From Candidatus Segatella violae (GTDB lineage Bacteria > Bacteroidota > Bacteroidia > Bacteroidales > Bacteroidaceae), in assembly GCA_002440225.1 (NCBI GenBank), contig DJSH01000062.1, forward strand, positions 1 to 55,038: a DNA stretch of 55,038 nt, given 5' to 3'. This document shows positions 39,081-46,632 of the stretch, in pieces. Position numbers and translations under genes: made by a program. Each line of letters begins with the position of its first letter. The first letter of the stretch is position 1. The notes under the pieces were generated by a model that was not told the origin of the DNA, ran no database searches, and saw only the letters and a list, made by a program, of their open reading frames with translations.

Positions 39081-40715
39081 TTAGTTGACGTATCCTGGAT
39101 TCTGTTTCAGATTACCGTTGCTCTGAATCTGAGTCAATGGAATAGGATAGATGTTCTTGTAGGCTTCAAAGTTTACGCCAGCCTTCTCACCACCTTTCCA
39201 GTCCCAATTGTAGCCAGTGTTGCCACCAAAGAGGTTGAAACGAATAAGAGTAGTACGGCGGATGCCTTCGAAGTAGAATTCACGAGCCCATTCATCACAA
39301 ATCTCATTCAATGAATAACTTGAAGTCTCAGGACGAGTAGTTGCATTGGCACGAGCACGAAGCTTGTTGAGAATCTTTGTGCCTTCAACTGTTGTATTGC
39401 CACCGTTTAGGCGAGCATCTGCCTCTGCATAGTTGAGATAAGCCTCTGCGGCACGCATGAAAGGCCAGTCCATATCAGCAAAAGCTGGGTCGGCATGTGA
39501 AGAACCGTCACTGTTGTAGTTGAGGAATTTGCATACGCCATAGCCTTCTGCCGACTTTGTAATATTGCTAATCTCATAAGTACGATCCTTACCCCAGAAC
39601 AGGGCACGGTCATCATTAGCCTTGGCTGGCATCTCGTAAGAAGGAACTTCTGGAGCTACAGTGTTAGGGAAGAACTTCTTCAAGAGGGCAGTACGTGGAT
39701 GCAGACCAATCCAGTTCTGACCTACACAACCATTTGAACCTTCAGGGTCGTCGATGTTAGCGTGCATTGCTCCGTCAAATGTACCAGCGATAAGGAAGAG
39801 AGAGTTACCATAACTAGCAGTTTTGCCGGAGATGTTGATGATAGGGAAGATGATTTCCTTTCTAGCAGCACTCTTGTCGTTATCGCCCATGAAGACGAGC
39901 TGGTAAGCACTCCACTTACCAACGGAAGTCTCGTTGATGTCGTATGGAGAATCCAGTACCTTCTTGGCATAGTCCTTGGCCTTTTGCCACTCAGCCTTGC
40001 CTGTATAGACCTCAGCGTTGAGGTAGATGCGAGAGAGCAACAACCAGCAAGCAGCTTTGTCTACACGGCCGTAGTTGGCATCGCTACCGCTCTTCACTGT
40101 AGGCTCAGAGAGGTTAGGTTCTATCTCGGTCAACTCTTGGATCAGCCAGTCGTACATCTCCTGACGAGATTTCTGTACAGGCTTTTCCAAAGTCTCGCCG
40201 AAAGGAACGTTTCCGTATGTGTCCATCAGCAAGTAATACTGCATGGCACGCAAGAAACGGCACTCTGCATTCTTGGTAGGGTCTTCATTGCCAGCTACCT
40301 CAAGATACTGATTGCAGAATGTGATACCCAATGTGAGGCGAGTGAAATACAACTTAACCCAAGCATGTGAAGGCTCGAACTTAGCAAAATTCAATTCTTG
40401 CAGACCATCACCCCAAGAACAAGTAGCCTCATCGGTAGGAAGCTCGTTCATATTCCACATGGCACGTACCAAACCGGTCATACCATTATCGGTAAATCCT
40501 TTTACATCTGGATCATCGTCACTGTTGCTACCACTACCATTTCCGTTGATACCGAAGTTTGCGTAGCACTTGTTCAAAAGTCCGTCGTTGTTAACCTCAA
40601 GGTCAATCTTTGGGCTGATTGGTGCTTTGTCAAGGTCGTTTACGCACGATGTCGAAGCCAAACCCAAGAGCAGGGCTGCGGCAGGTGCAATAACAGTCTT
40701 TATATATCTTTTCAT
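39081..40715 (-). CDS. susD: SusD starch-binding surface lipoprotein
   Basis: 544 residues; lipobox STSC (Cys24). SusD-family segments include WNMNELPTDEATCSWGDG, ECRFLRAMQYYLLMDTYGNVPF, RAAEAYLNYAEADARLNGG and the end PIPLTQIQSNGNLKQNPGYVN. The GNVPF / ELPTDE motifs are those of starch-type SusD. It caps SusC and delivers maltooligosaccharide. It lies 20 bp after susC. Confidence 0.93.
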   Translation of the reverse strand: MKRYIKTVIAPAAALLLGLASTSCVNDLDKAPISPKIDLEVNNDGLLNKCYANFGINGNGSGSNSDDDPDVKGFTDNGMTGLVRAMWNMNELPTDEATCSWGDGLQELNFAKFEPSHAWVKLYFTRLTLGITFCNQYLEVAGNEDPTKNAECRFLRAMQYYLLMDTYGNVPFGETLEKPVQKSRQEMYDWLIQELTEIEPNLSEPTVKSGSDANYGRVDKAACWLLLSRIYLNAEVYTGKAEWQKAKDYAKKVLDSPYDINETSVGKWSAYQLVFMGDNDKSAARKEIIFPIINISGKTASYGNSLFLIAGTFDGAMHANIDDPEGSNGCVGQNWIGLHPRTALLKKFFPNTVAPEVPSYEMPAKANDDRALFWGKDRTYEISNITKSAEGYGVCKFLNYNSDGSSHADPAFADMDWPFMRAAEAYLNYAEADARLNGGNTTVEGTKILNKLRARANATTRPETSSYSLNEICDEWAREFYFEGIRRTTLIRFNLFGGNTGYNWDWKGGEKAGVNFEAYKNIYPIPLTQIQSNGNLKQNPGYVN

Positions 40716-40735
40716 TGTCGTAATCTTTAAAATGT

Positions 40736-43700
40736 TTAGAAATTCAAGTTCACACCGAGGAGGAAGGTGATAGGACGTGGATAAACGTCACCATCGATAC
40801 CATTGTAAACCTCTGGGTCGATACCTTTGTACTTGGTGATAGTGAATACGTTGCTTACAGAACCATATACTCGACCAGATAAGCCCTTCCAAGAACCTGC
40901 CTTGAAGAGATCTTTGAATGAATAACCCAATGTGATGTTGTCCATCTTCAGGAATGAGGCATTCTGTACGAAATAGTCGCTGAGCTTAGATGTGTTGGCA
41001 TCTGATGTCCAGCCTAGTGAACTTGTAGAGCGGTTTGAAAGGTATGCACTTTGACTCCAGATAGAACTTGTAGTCTTCATACGCTGACCTTGCTCAAACT
41101 TGTTGTATACATAGTTGCCAAGGCTTGCACGGAGAGAGAAGCCGAGGTCGAAGTTCTTGTATTCTACACGGGTAGAGAAGCCCATGGTAACAGGGGCCAT
41201 TACGCTCTTGTAAAGATAGCGGTCAGCTTCTGTGATGACACCATCACCATTGCGGTCTACCACTGCTCCCTCAATAGGTTTGCCATTCTGGTCGTAGAGC
41301 TGCTGATATACATAGAATGAGTTGGCTGCGTAGCCTGTTTGGTAAGCCAATACCTTGTTGGCTTTGTCGATGTTGTCGCCAGTGAGTACAGGGTCGCCAT
41401 TGTCGCTTACTCCGTTCAAGTCGGTAATCTCGTTCTTGTTGTATGTGAAGTTGTAGCTCATTGTCCAGTACCAATCCTTGGCGCTAACAGGAACCCAGTT
41501 CAAGGAAACTTCGACACCCTTGTTTTCTAACGAACCGATGTTCTGCAAACCCTTGTCGGCAGAGCCAGCGAGGGCTGCTACAGGAGCTGAGTTAATCAAA
41601 TCCTTGGTCTTGCGCTTATATACATCAACGGTACCATTGAGTTTGTTGCCGAAGAAGCCAAAGTCGAGACCTACGTTATAAGTCTCTGTGGTTTCCCACT
41701 TCAATTTGTCGTTGTAGTAAAGAGGTGTGTAGATGCTACCATCGCCGATGGCAGGGTACATACCGAAGTTCTGACCTTTCTTGTATTGCTTGAACCAGAT
41801 GTAGTTGTCGATACCTTCCTGCTGACCAGTCTTACCATAGCCAAGACGGAGTTTCAAGCTGCTTAGCCAACTAACGTTCTTCAAGAAACTTTCCTCATTG
41901 ATGCGCCATGCGAAGGCGAACGAAGGGAACAAGCCCCAGTGGTCTGCAAAACGAGAAGAACCATCGTCACGCAAGGTGGCTGTGAAATAATAGCGGTTCA
42001 TCAATGTATAGTTGGCACGGCCGAAGAATGATACGAGGAAGTTCTCGTATTTGTCTTGGTCTGGAGAATCCTTGAATACCTCACCTGCTGTTGGGCTTGT
42101 CTCAGGATAGTACTGAATCCAGCTATTGTTGTAGCGGAAGAAGAAGTGCTGATATTCATAACCTCCCATAATGTCGAAATGGTGAACCTTACTGAAATCC
42201 TTATAGTACTGTGCGTAAGCGCTAAATAAGAGGTTGCGTTTCAAGTTGCTGTTGTCGGTAGTTCCACCATAGTAGATATTGGCTGGGTAGGATGTCGGTT
42301 GTTCCTCAGTCTCTGTACCCTTTGCTACCTCTGCGCCAAGGGTCATGTGGAGGCGCAAGTTCTCGAAGCCATGAACCTTATAGTCGATATCGGCACTACC
42401 GATGAATGAATTTACTTTCTCTACATCACCACCAAGGTCGAGGAGAGCCAATGGGTTGCTAGGCGCATCCTTGAAACGAGTGAATGGCCACTGTGAGTCG
42501 TTGTATCCACTGGCAGATGTGAGCCAGTTGAAATAACCTCCGAAGTTCTTGAGTGTTTGGTTCTTATTGCTACCAAGCAAAGCCAAGTCTCTTTGAGAAG
42601 TGAAGTCGTATGGACTCTGTGTAGGATCGTAGCTGATGGCTGCGCCAATGGCATCTTTGTTTGCCTTCTTTGCATTGGAGTGCATGCCCTTGGCATTGAG
42701 ATTCAATGTCAAGTGGTCGTCAAGTAGCGAAGGGTTGAGGTTGATGGCAGCTGTATAACGCTTGTAGTCAGAGTTCTTGAGAATACCTTCCTGACCAGTG
42801 TAACCGAGTGAAACACGGTATGGAAGATACTTACCGGCAGAACCTGCTACGCTGATGTTGTGGTCGTGGCTCACGGCTGTGCGATAAATCAAGTCCTGCC
42901 AGTCGGTATTGGCGGTACCCAATGCCTTTACAGCGTCATCATCTTCATTGAAGAGCGACTTTACATACTCGCGATATTGATCGCCATTCATCATCTCATA
43001 AGTCTTCTTCTTATTAGAAAGAGACACTGAACCTGAATAGCTTATTTGTGGCTTTTGTCCTTTGCTACCTTTCTTGGTGGTAATGATGATGACACCATTG
43101 GAACCACGAGAACCGTAGATGGCTGTCGCAGAAGCGTCCTTCAAGACATTGAACGACTCAATATCCTGTGGGTTGATGGTAGAGAGGATGTTTGAGCCAG
43201 TGGTACCTACCTTATTGTTGTCCATAGGCACGCCATCGATAACGATCAATGGATCGTTGGATGCATTCAATGACGAACCACCACGAATTCTAATTTGTGT
43301 ACCAACGCCTGGCTCACCAGAGTTGCTTGTTACATTTACACCGGCAATCTTACCAGAAATCATATCCTGTGCATTTACGACAAGACCTTTATTTTTTGAG
43401 TCAGGTGTTAATGCTGTGACAGAACCAGTGAGGTCTGATTTCTTAACGGCACCATAACCGATGACCACGACCTCGTTCAGGGCCTTGGAGTCATCTTTCA
43501 AGGTGATGTTCATGTTGTTGGCTGCCTTCACGGTCTGTGGAGTCATTCCCAGGTAAGTGAAAGTAAGGTTAGTGCCTGGAGCGGCGTCGACGGAGAAGTT
43601 ACCATCCATGTCGGTAATGCCCACTGCCTTACCGTTCACTGTAATGGTAGCGCCCATGACAGGCTCACCAGAAGCATCTTTCACTTGTCCCTTTATCGCG

Positions 43701-43792
43701 TTGCTTTGCGCAAAGGAACTCGCTGTCAAGAGCAGACCACTTGCTAGGGTCAACGCTCTGAGAGGCAATTTAAATTTTACCTGCTTCATCAT
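40736..43792 (-). CDS. susC: SusC TonB-dependent maltooligosaccharide importer
   Basis: 1018 residues, full length. Signal peptide (cleavage near SSFAQ), carboxypeptidase-like domain (about 31-110: IKGQVKDASGEPVMGATITV), the SusC box NEVVVIGYGAVKKSDLTGSV, a plug with IRGGSSLNASNDPLIVIDGVP and FNVLKDASATAIYGSRGSNG, then a barrel ending FLLGVNLNF. It imports oligosaccharides across the outer membrane. It heads the susCDEF operon with a -7 box at 43978 and the operator at 44039. Confidence 0.95.
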   Translation of the reverse strand: MMKQVKFKLPLRALTLASGLLLTASSFAQSNAIKGQVKDASGEPVMGATITVNGKAVGITDMDGNFSVDAAPGTNLTFTYLGMTPQTVKAANNMNITLKDDSKALNEVVVIGYGAVKKSDLTGSVTALTPDSKNKGLVVNAQDMISGKIAGVNVTSNSGEPGVGTQIRIRGGSSLNASNDPLIVIDGVPMDNNKVGTTGSNILSTINPQDIESFNVLKDASATAIYGSRGSNGVIIITTKKGSKGQKPQISYSGSVSLSNKKKTYEMMNGDQYREYVKSLFNEDDDAVKALGTANTDWQDLIYRTAVSHDHNISVAGSAGKYLPYRVSLGYTGQEGILKNSDYKRYTAAINLNPSLLDDHLTLNLNAKGMHSNAKKANKDAIGAAISYDPTQSPYDFTSQRDLALLGSNKNQTLKNFGGYFNWLTSASGYNDSQWPFTRFKDAPSNPLALLDLGGDVEKVNSFIGSADIDYKVHGFENLRLHMTLGAEVAKGTETEEQPTSYPANIYYGGTTDNSNLKRNLLFSAYAQYYKDFSKVHHFDIMGGYEYQHFFFRYNNSWIQYYPETSPTAGEVFKDSPDQDKYENFLVSFFGRANYTLMNRYYFTATLRDDGSSRFADHWGLFPSFAFAWRINEESFLKNVSWLSSLKLRLGYGKTGQQEGIDNYIWFKQYKKGQNFGMYPAIGDGSIYTPLYYNDKLKWETTETYNVGLDFGFFGNKLNGTVDVYKRKTKDLINSAPVAALAGSADKGLQNIGSLENKGVEVSLNWVPVSAKDWYWTMSYNFTYNKNEITDLNGVSDNGDPVLTGDNIDKANKVLAYQTGYAANSFYVYQQLYDQNGKPIEGAVVDRNGDGVITEADRYLYKSVMAPVTMGFSTRVEYKNFDLGFSLRASLGNYVYNKFEQGQRMKTTSSIWSQSAYLSNRSTSSLGWTSDANTSKLSDYFVQNASFLKMDNITLGYSFKDLFKAGSWKGLSGRVYGSVSNVFTITKYKGIDPEVYNGIDGDVYPRPITFLLGVNLNF

Positions 43793-43977
43793 TTGCTTTG
43801 ATTTTTAAGTTAATGTTATTATTATTAATTTATTATTTCTCGATTCTTACGGTTTAAGTTGTTGTCATTCCTACGCTTACCTTTGCCTGCTTGGCTTTTT
43901 TCTTCGGTCGATTAGGCTCCTTATATTTAATAAGGTAGGAAAGTGGGCGTTAGCCCGTAAACTTCCTGTTTCTGCTG

Positions 43978-43985
43978 CAAAATTA
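43978..43985 (-). promoter_or_regulatory. -7 box of susCDEF
   Basis: TAATTTTG on the minus strand. The operator begins 53 bp upstream. The leader is nearly 190 nt to the susC ATG at 43792; it contains a small GGGCGTTAGCCC hairpin (43945-43956). Confidence 0.75.
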
Positions 43986-44038
43986 ATTTCTTTTATGGTT
44001 CAATGTACTTTTTTTCGGTTAAATTCGTTATTTCTTTA

Positions 44039-44054
44039 GTGCAAACGTTTGCAC
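44039..44054. promoter_or_regulatory. LacI-type operator O2 (shared by susC and lacI)
   Basis: The perfect palindrome GTGCAAACGTTTGCAC with the central CG typical of LacI-family sites. It is placed 53 bp from the susC -7 box and 55 bp from the oppositely directed -7 box of the regulator gene. Confidence 0.92.
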
Positions 44055-44109
44055 GGCTTTTGCTTGATTTATGTCAACGAAAATGACTCTACTTCGAGGA
44101 TATTTGTCT

Positions 44110-44117
44110 AATTTTGC
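44110..44117 (+). promoter_or_regulatory. -7 box of the LacI-family gene
   Basis: TAATTTTG on the plus strand, 19 bp before the ATG at 44137, fits TAnnTTTG. It implies autoregulation through the operator at 44039. Confidence 0.7.
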
Positions 44118-44136
44118 AGCGTAACTAAAGACAGCG

Positions 44137-45162
44137 ATGAGTGAGAATACTATTATAACAATGAAAGATATTGCTCGCGACCTGGGCGTAAGCATCGCCA
44201 CGGTGAGCAGAGCGTTGAAGGACAGCCCTCGTATCAGTGCTGTCCAGAAGGAGCGTATACAGGCTTATGCCCGTGAACATAACTTCTATCCTAACGTCAT
44301 CGGCGAGGCTTTGCGCCACAGCAAGGTGCAGCCGATGAAGGTGATTGGCGTCATCATCCCTGAGTTCGTGCACTACTACTTCATGTCGGTGCTCTCGGGC
44401 ATCGAGGAGGAGGCGAGGGCGAGAGGCTATCGTGTGATGGTGGCTCAGAGCAATGAGCGATACGACAAGGAGGTTGCCATCTGCGACGACTTCTATAAGA
44501 ACAAGGTGTGCGGCATCATCGTCTCGCAGGCGAAGGACACCAAGCAGTATGCCCACTTCCAGAAGTTGATGGACAATGGCGTGCCGCTCGTCTTCTATGA
44601 TAGAATCTGTACGGGGGTGAACTGCTCCCGTGTGGTGGTAGACGACTACATGGGTGCCTTCACCGCCGTGACCCATCTCATCGACACTGGTTGCAAGAAG
44701 ATTGGTTTCTACGGATCGCCGATGAACATGGAGATTTCGAAGAATAGATACAATGGTTACCACGATGCCTTGGTGAAGCATGGGCTGAAGGAGAATCCCG
44801 ACTGGGTGAAGATTTGCGACAACCGTGCCCAGGCTGAGGCTCTCACCCCGGAGATACTGGAGGCGGAAGACCATCCAGACGCTTTCTTCGCCATCAACGA
44901 CGATACCGCCATCGGCATCCTCTATACCGCCAAGCGCATGGGCTTCTCTATTCCCGATGACATCAGTGTCTGCGGGTTTACCAATGGAGACCGTGCCAAG
45001 GCTTCCGACCCGATGCTCACCACCGTGGAGCAGCGAGGCGTGGCGGTAGGCGAGGAGGCTGCCAACATCCTCATCGGACAGGTGGAGGGCTCCATCCCGA
45101 GAGACGAGGTGGAGAAGAGAGTGGTAAGAACTCGCTTGGTGGTTCGTGGAACAACGAGATAA
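44137..45162 (+). CDS. LacI-family transcriptional regulator of the starch genes
   Basis: 341 residues. The LacI HTH is at residues 8-30 (TMKDIARDLGVSIATVSRAL) with the hinge LRHSKVQPMKVIGVIIPEF; a periplasmic-binding-like sensor domain follows (SGIEEEARARGYRVMVAQSN, GVPLVFYDRI, DTGCKKIGFYGSPMN, DAFFAINDDTAIGIL). It should be a sugar-responsive DNA-binding dimer. Its neighbours and four matching palindromes define a starch regulon. Bacteroides thetaiotaomicron uses the unrelated SusR for this role. Activation rather than repression is suggested by the operator spacing (see findings). The effector is unknown, possibly maltose or maltooligosaccharide. Confidence 0.92.
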   Translation: MSENTIITMKDIARDLGVSIATVSRALKDSPRISAVQKERIQAYAREHNFYPNVIGEALRHSKVQPMKVIGVIIPEFVHYYFMSVLSGIEEEARARGYRVMVAQSNERYDKEVAICDDFYKNKVCGIIVSQAKDTKQYAHFQKLMDNGVPLVFYDRICTGVNCSRVVVDDYMGAFTAVTHLIDTGCKKIGFYGSPMNMEISKNRYNGYHDALVKHGLKENPDWVKICDNRAQAEALTPEILEAEDHPDAFFAINDDTAIGILYTAKRMGFSIPDDISVCGFTNGDRAKASDPMLTTVEQRGVAVGEEAANILIGQVEGSIPRDEVEKRVVRTRLVVRGTTR

Positions 45163-45184
45163 TAAACAAAATAACAATATAACA

Positions 45185-46513
45185 ATGAAGCAAAAACCTA
45201 ATTTGAGTTTCTGGAAGCTCTGGAACTTGAGCTTCGGATTCTTCGGGGTACAGATTGCCTACGCCCTTCAGAGCGCCAACATCTCCCGAATCTTTGCAAC
45301 GTTGGGCGCAGACCCACACAACTTGAGTTACTTCTGGATTCTCCCTCCGCTGATGGGAATCCTCGTGCAGCCTATCGTCGGCACCTTGAGCGACAAGACT
45401 TGGTGCCGATTCGGTCGCCGCATCCCTTATCTCTTCGTGGGTGCCACGATAGCCGTGCTCGTGATGTGCTTGTTGCCTAACGCCGGTTCGCTCGGCTTGA
45501 CCGTGAGCGGTGCGATGGTGTTCGGACTCATCGCCCTCATGTTCCTTGATACCAGCATCAACATGGCGATGCAGCCTTTTAAGATGCTCGTGGGCGACAT
45601 GGTGAACGAGAAGCAGAAGGCGAAGGCTTACTCCATCCAAAGTTTCCTCTGCAATGCAGGTTCTGTGGCTGGATATATCTTTCCGTTCCTCTTTACCTTC
45701 CTGGGTATCAAGAATGTAGCCGACAAGGGCGTGGTGCCAGATTCGGTCATTTGGTCGTTCTATATCGGTGCCGCCATCCTCATCCTCTGCGTCATCTATA
45801 CCACGACGAAGGTGAAGGAGTGGAATCCTGTGGATTATGCAGCGTATAATGGAGTTGACGATGATGTGGAGAACGGGGATTGCAAATCCCCTAAAACCGA
45901 AGGCAAGGCAAGTTGGATAACCCTCTTGAAGAATGCTCCTGTCACCTTCTGGAAGGTAGGACTGGTGCAGTTCTTCTGCTGGGCTGGCTTCCTCTATCTT
46001 TGGAATTACTCTACGGGAGCCATCGCCGAGACCGTTTGGAACACTACCGACCCGCAGTCGGAGGCATTCCAGGAGGCTGGCAACTGGGTGGGCATCCTCT
46101 TCGCCATTCAGGCGATAGGCTCTGTGCTCTGGGCTGTGGTGCTGCCTCAGTTCAAGAATACCAAGATGGCTTATTCCGTGAGCTTGATTATCGGTGGCGT
46201 GGGCTTTGCCCTGATACCGTTCTTGCACGACCAGTACTTGCAGTTCATCCCATTCCTGATGATTGGCGCCGGTTGGGCAGCCATGTTGGCTATGCCTTTC
46301 ACCTTCGTCACCAACGCCTTGCAGGGCTATGGTCACATGGGTGCATACCTGGGCTTGTTTAATGGCACCATCTGCATCCCTCAGATTGTGGCAGCCATCT
46401 GTGGCGGTGGCATCCTGAGCATCGTGGGCTCTCATCAGAGCGACATGATGATTGTATCTGGTGTGTTGCTCATCGCAGGAGCCTTGTCGGTGAGCATCAT
46501 CAAGGAGCGATAA
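45185..46513 (+). CDS. MFS sugar transporter (maltose/maltodextrin-type)
   Basis: 442 residues from the ATG at 45185; an earlier in-frame ATG at 45146 would overlap the regulator gene and adds an unrelated start. About 12 TM helices, with the loop motif LSDKTWCRFGRRIPYLFVGA close to that of SLC45/sucrose-type carriers. It likely moves maltose or short dextrins across the inner membrane. It begins 22 bp after the lacI stop and is co-transcribed. Residues 230-236 (NGDCKSP), in the cytoplasmic loop between halves, are encoded by a palindromic element (45875-45891). Confidence 0.88.
   Translation: MKQKPNLSFWKLWNLSFGFFGVQIAYALQSANISRIFATLGADPHNLSYFWILPPLMGILVQPIVGTLSDKTWCRFGRRIPYLFVGATIAVLVMCLLPNAGSLGLTVSGAMVFGLIALMFLDTSINMAMQPFKMLVGDMVNEKQKAKAYSIQSFLCNAGSVAGYIFPFLFTFLGIKNVADKGVVPDSVIWSFYIGAAILILCVIYTTTKVKEWNPVDYAAYNGVDDDVENGDCKSPKTEGKASWITLLKNAPVTFWKVGLVQFFCWAGFLYLWNYSTGAIAETVWNTTDPQSEAFQEAGNWVGILFAIQAIGSVLWAVVLPQFKNTKMAYSVSLIIGGVGFALIPFLHDQYLQFIPFLMIGAGWAAMLAMPFTFVTNALQGYGHMGAYLGLFNGTICIPQIVAAICGGGILSIVGSHQSDMMIVSGVLLIAGALSVSIIKER
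45875..45891. repeat. Palindromic element inside the MFS gene
   Basis: GGGGATTGCAAATCCCC, 17 bp, followed by CTAAAAC. It differs at one base from the intergenic copy at 23144 and shares its centre with 54005. It is in frame and translated as part of NGDCKSPK. Confidence 0.8.
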
Positions 46514-46529
46514 GTGCAAACGTTTGCAC
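46514..46529. promoter_or_regulatory. LacI-type operator O3 (GH77 gene)
   Basis: The perfect palindrome GTGCAAACGTTTGCAC starts on the base after the MFS stop codon. It lies 54 bp upstream of a -7 box. Confidence 0.92.
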
Positions 46530-46583
46530 TCGATTTTCGTTCGTTTGTGCAAAAGAAAATGTCCTGCATTCGGATATTTTTCT

Positions 46584-46591
46584 TAATTTCG
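46584..46591 (+). promoter_or_regulatory. -7 box of the GH77 gene
   Basis: TAATTTCG, one mismatch from TAnnTTTG, 41 bp before the ATG at 46633. No TTG at the usual -33 distance was seen. Confidence 0.6.
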
Positions 46592-46632
46592 CACCATAAA
46601 TACAAACAACTAACCCAGTTATATAGTGTCTT

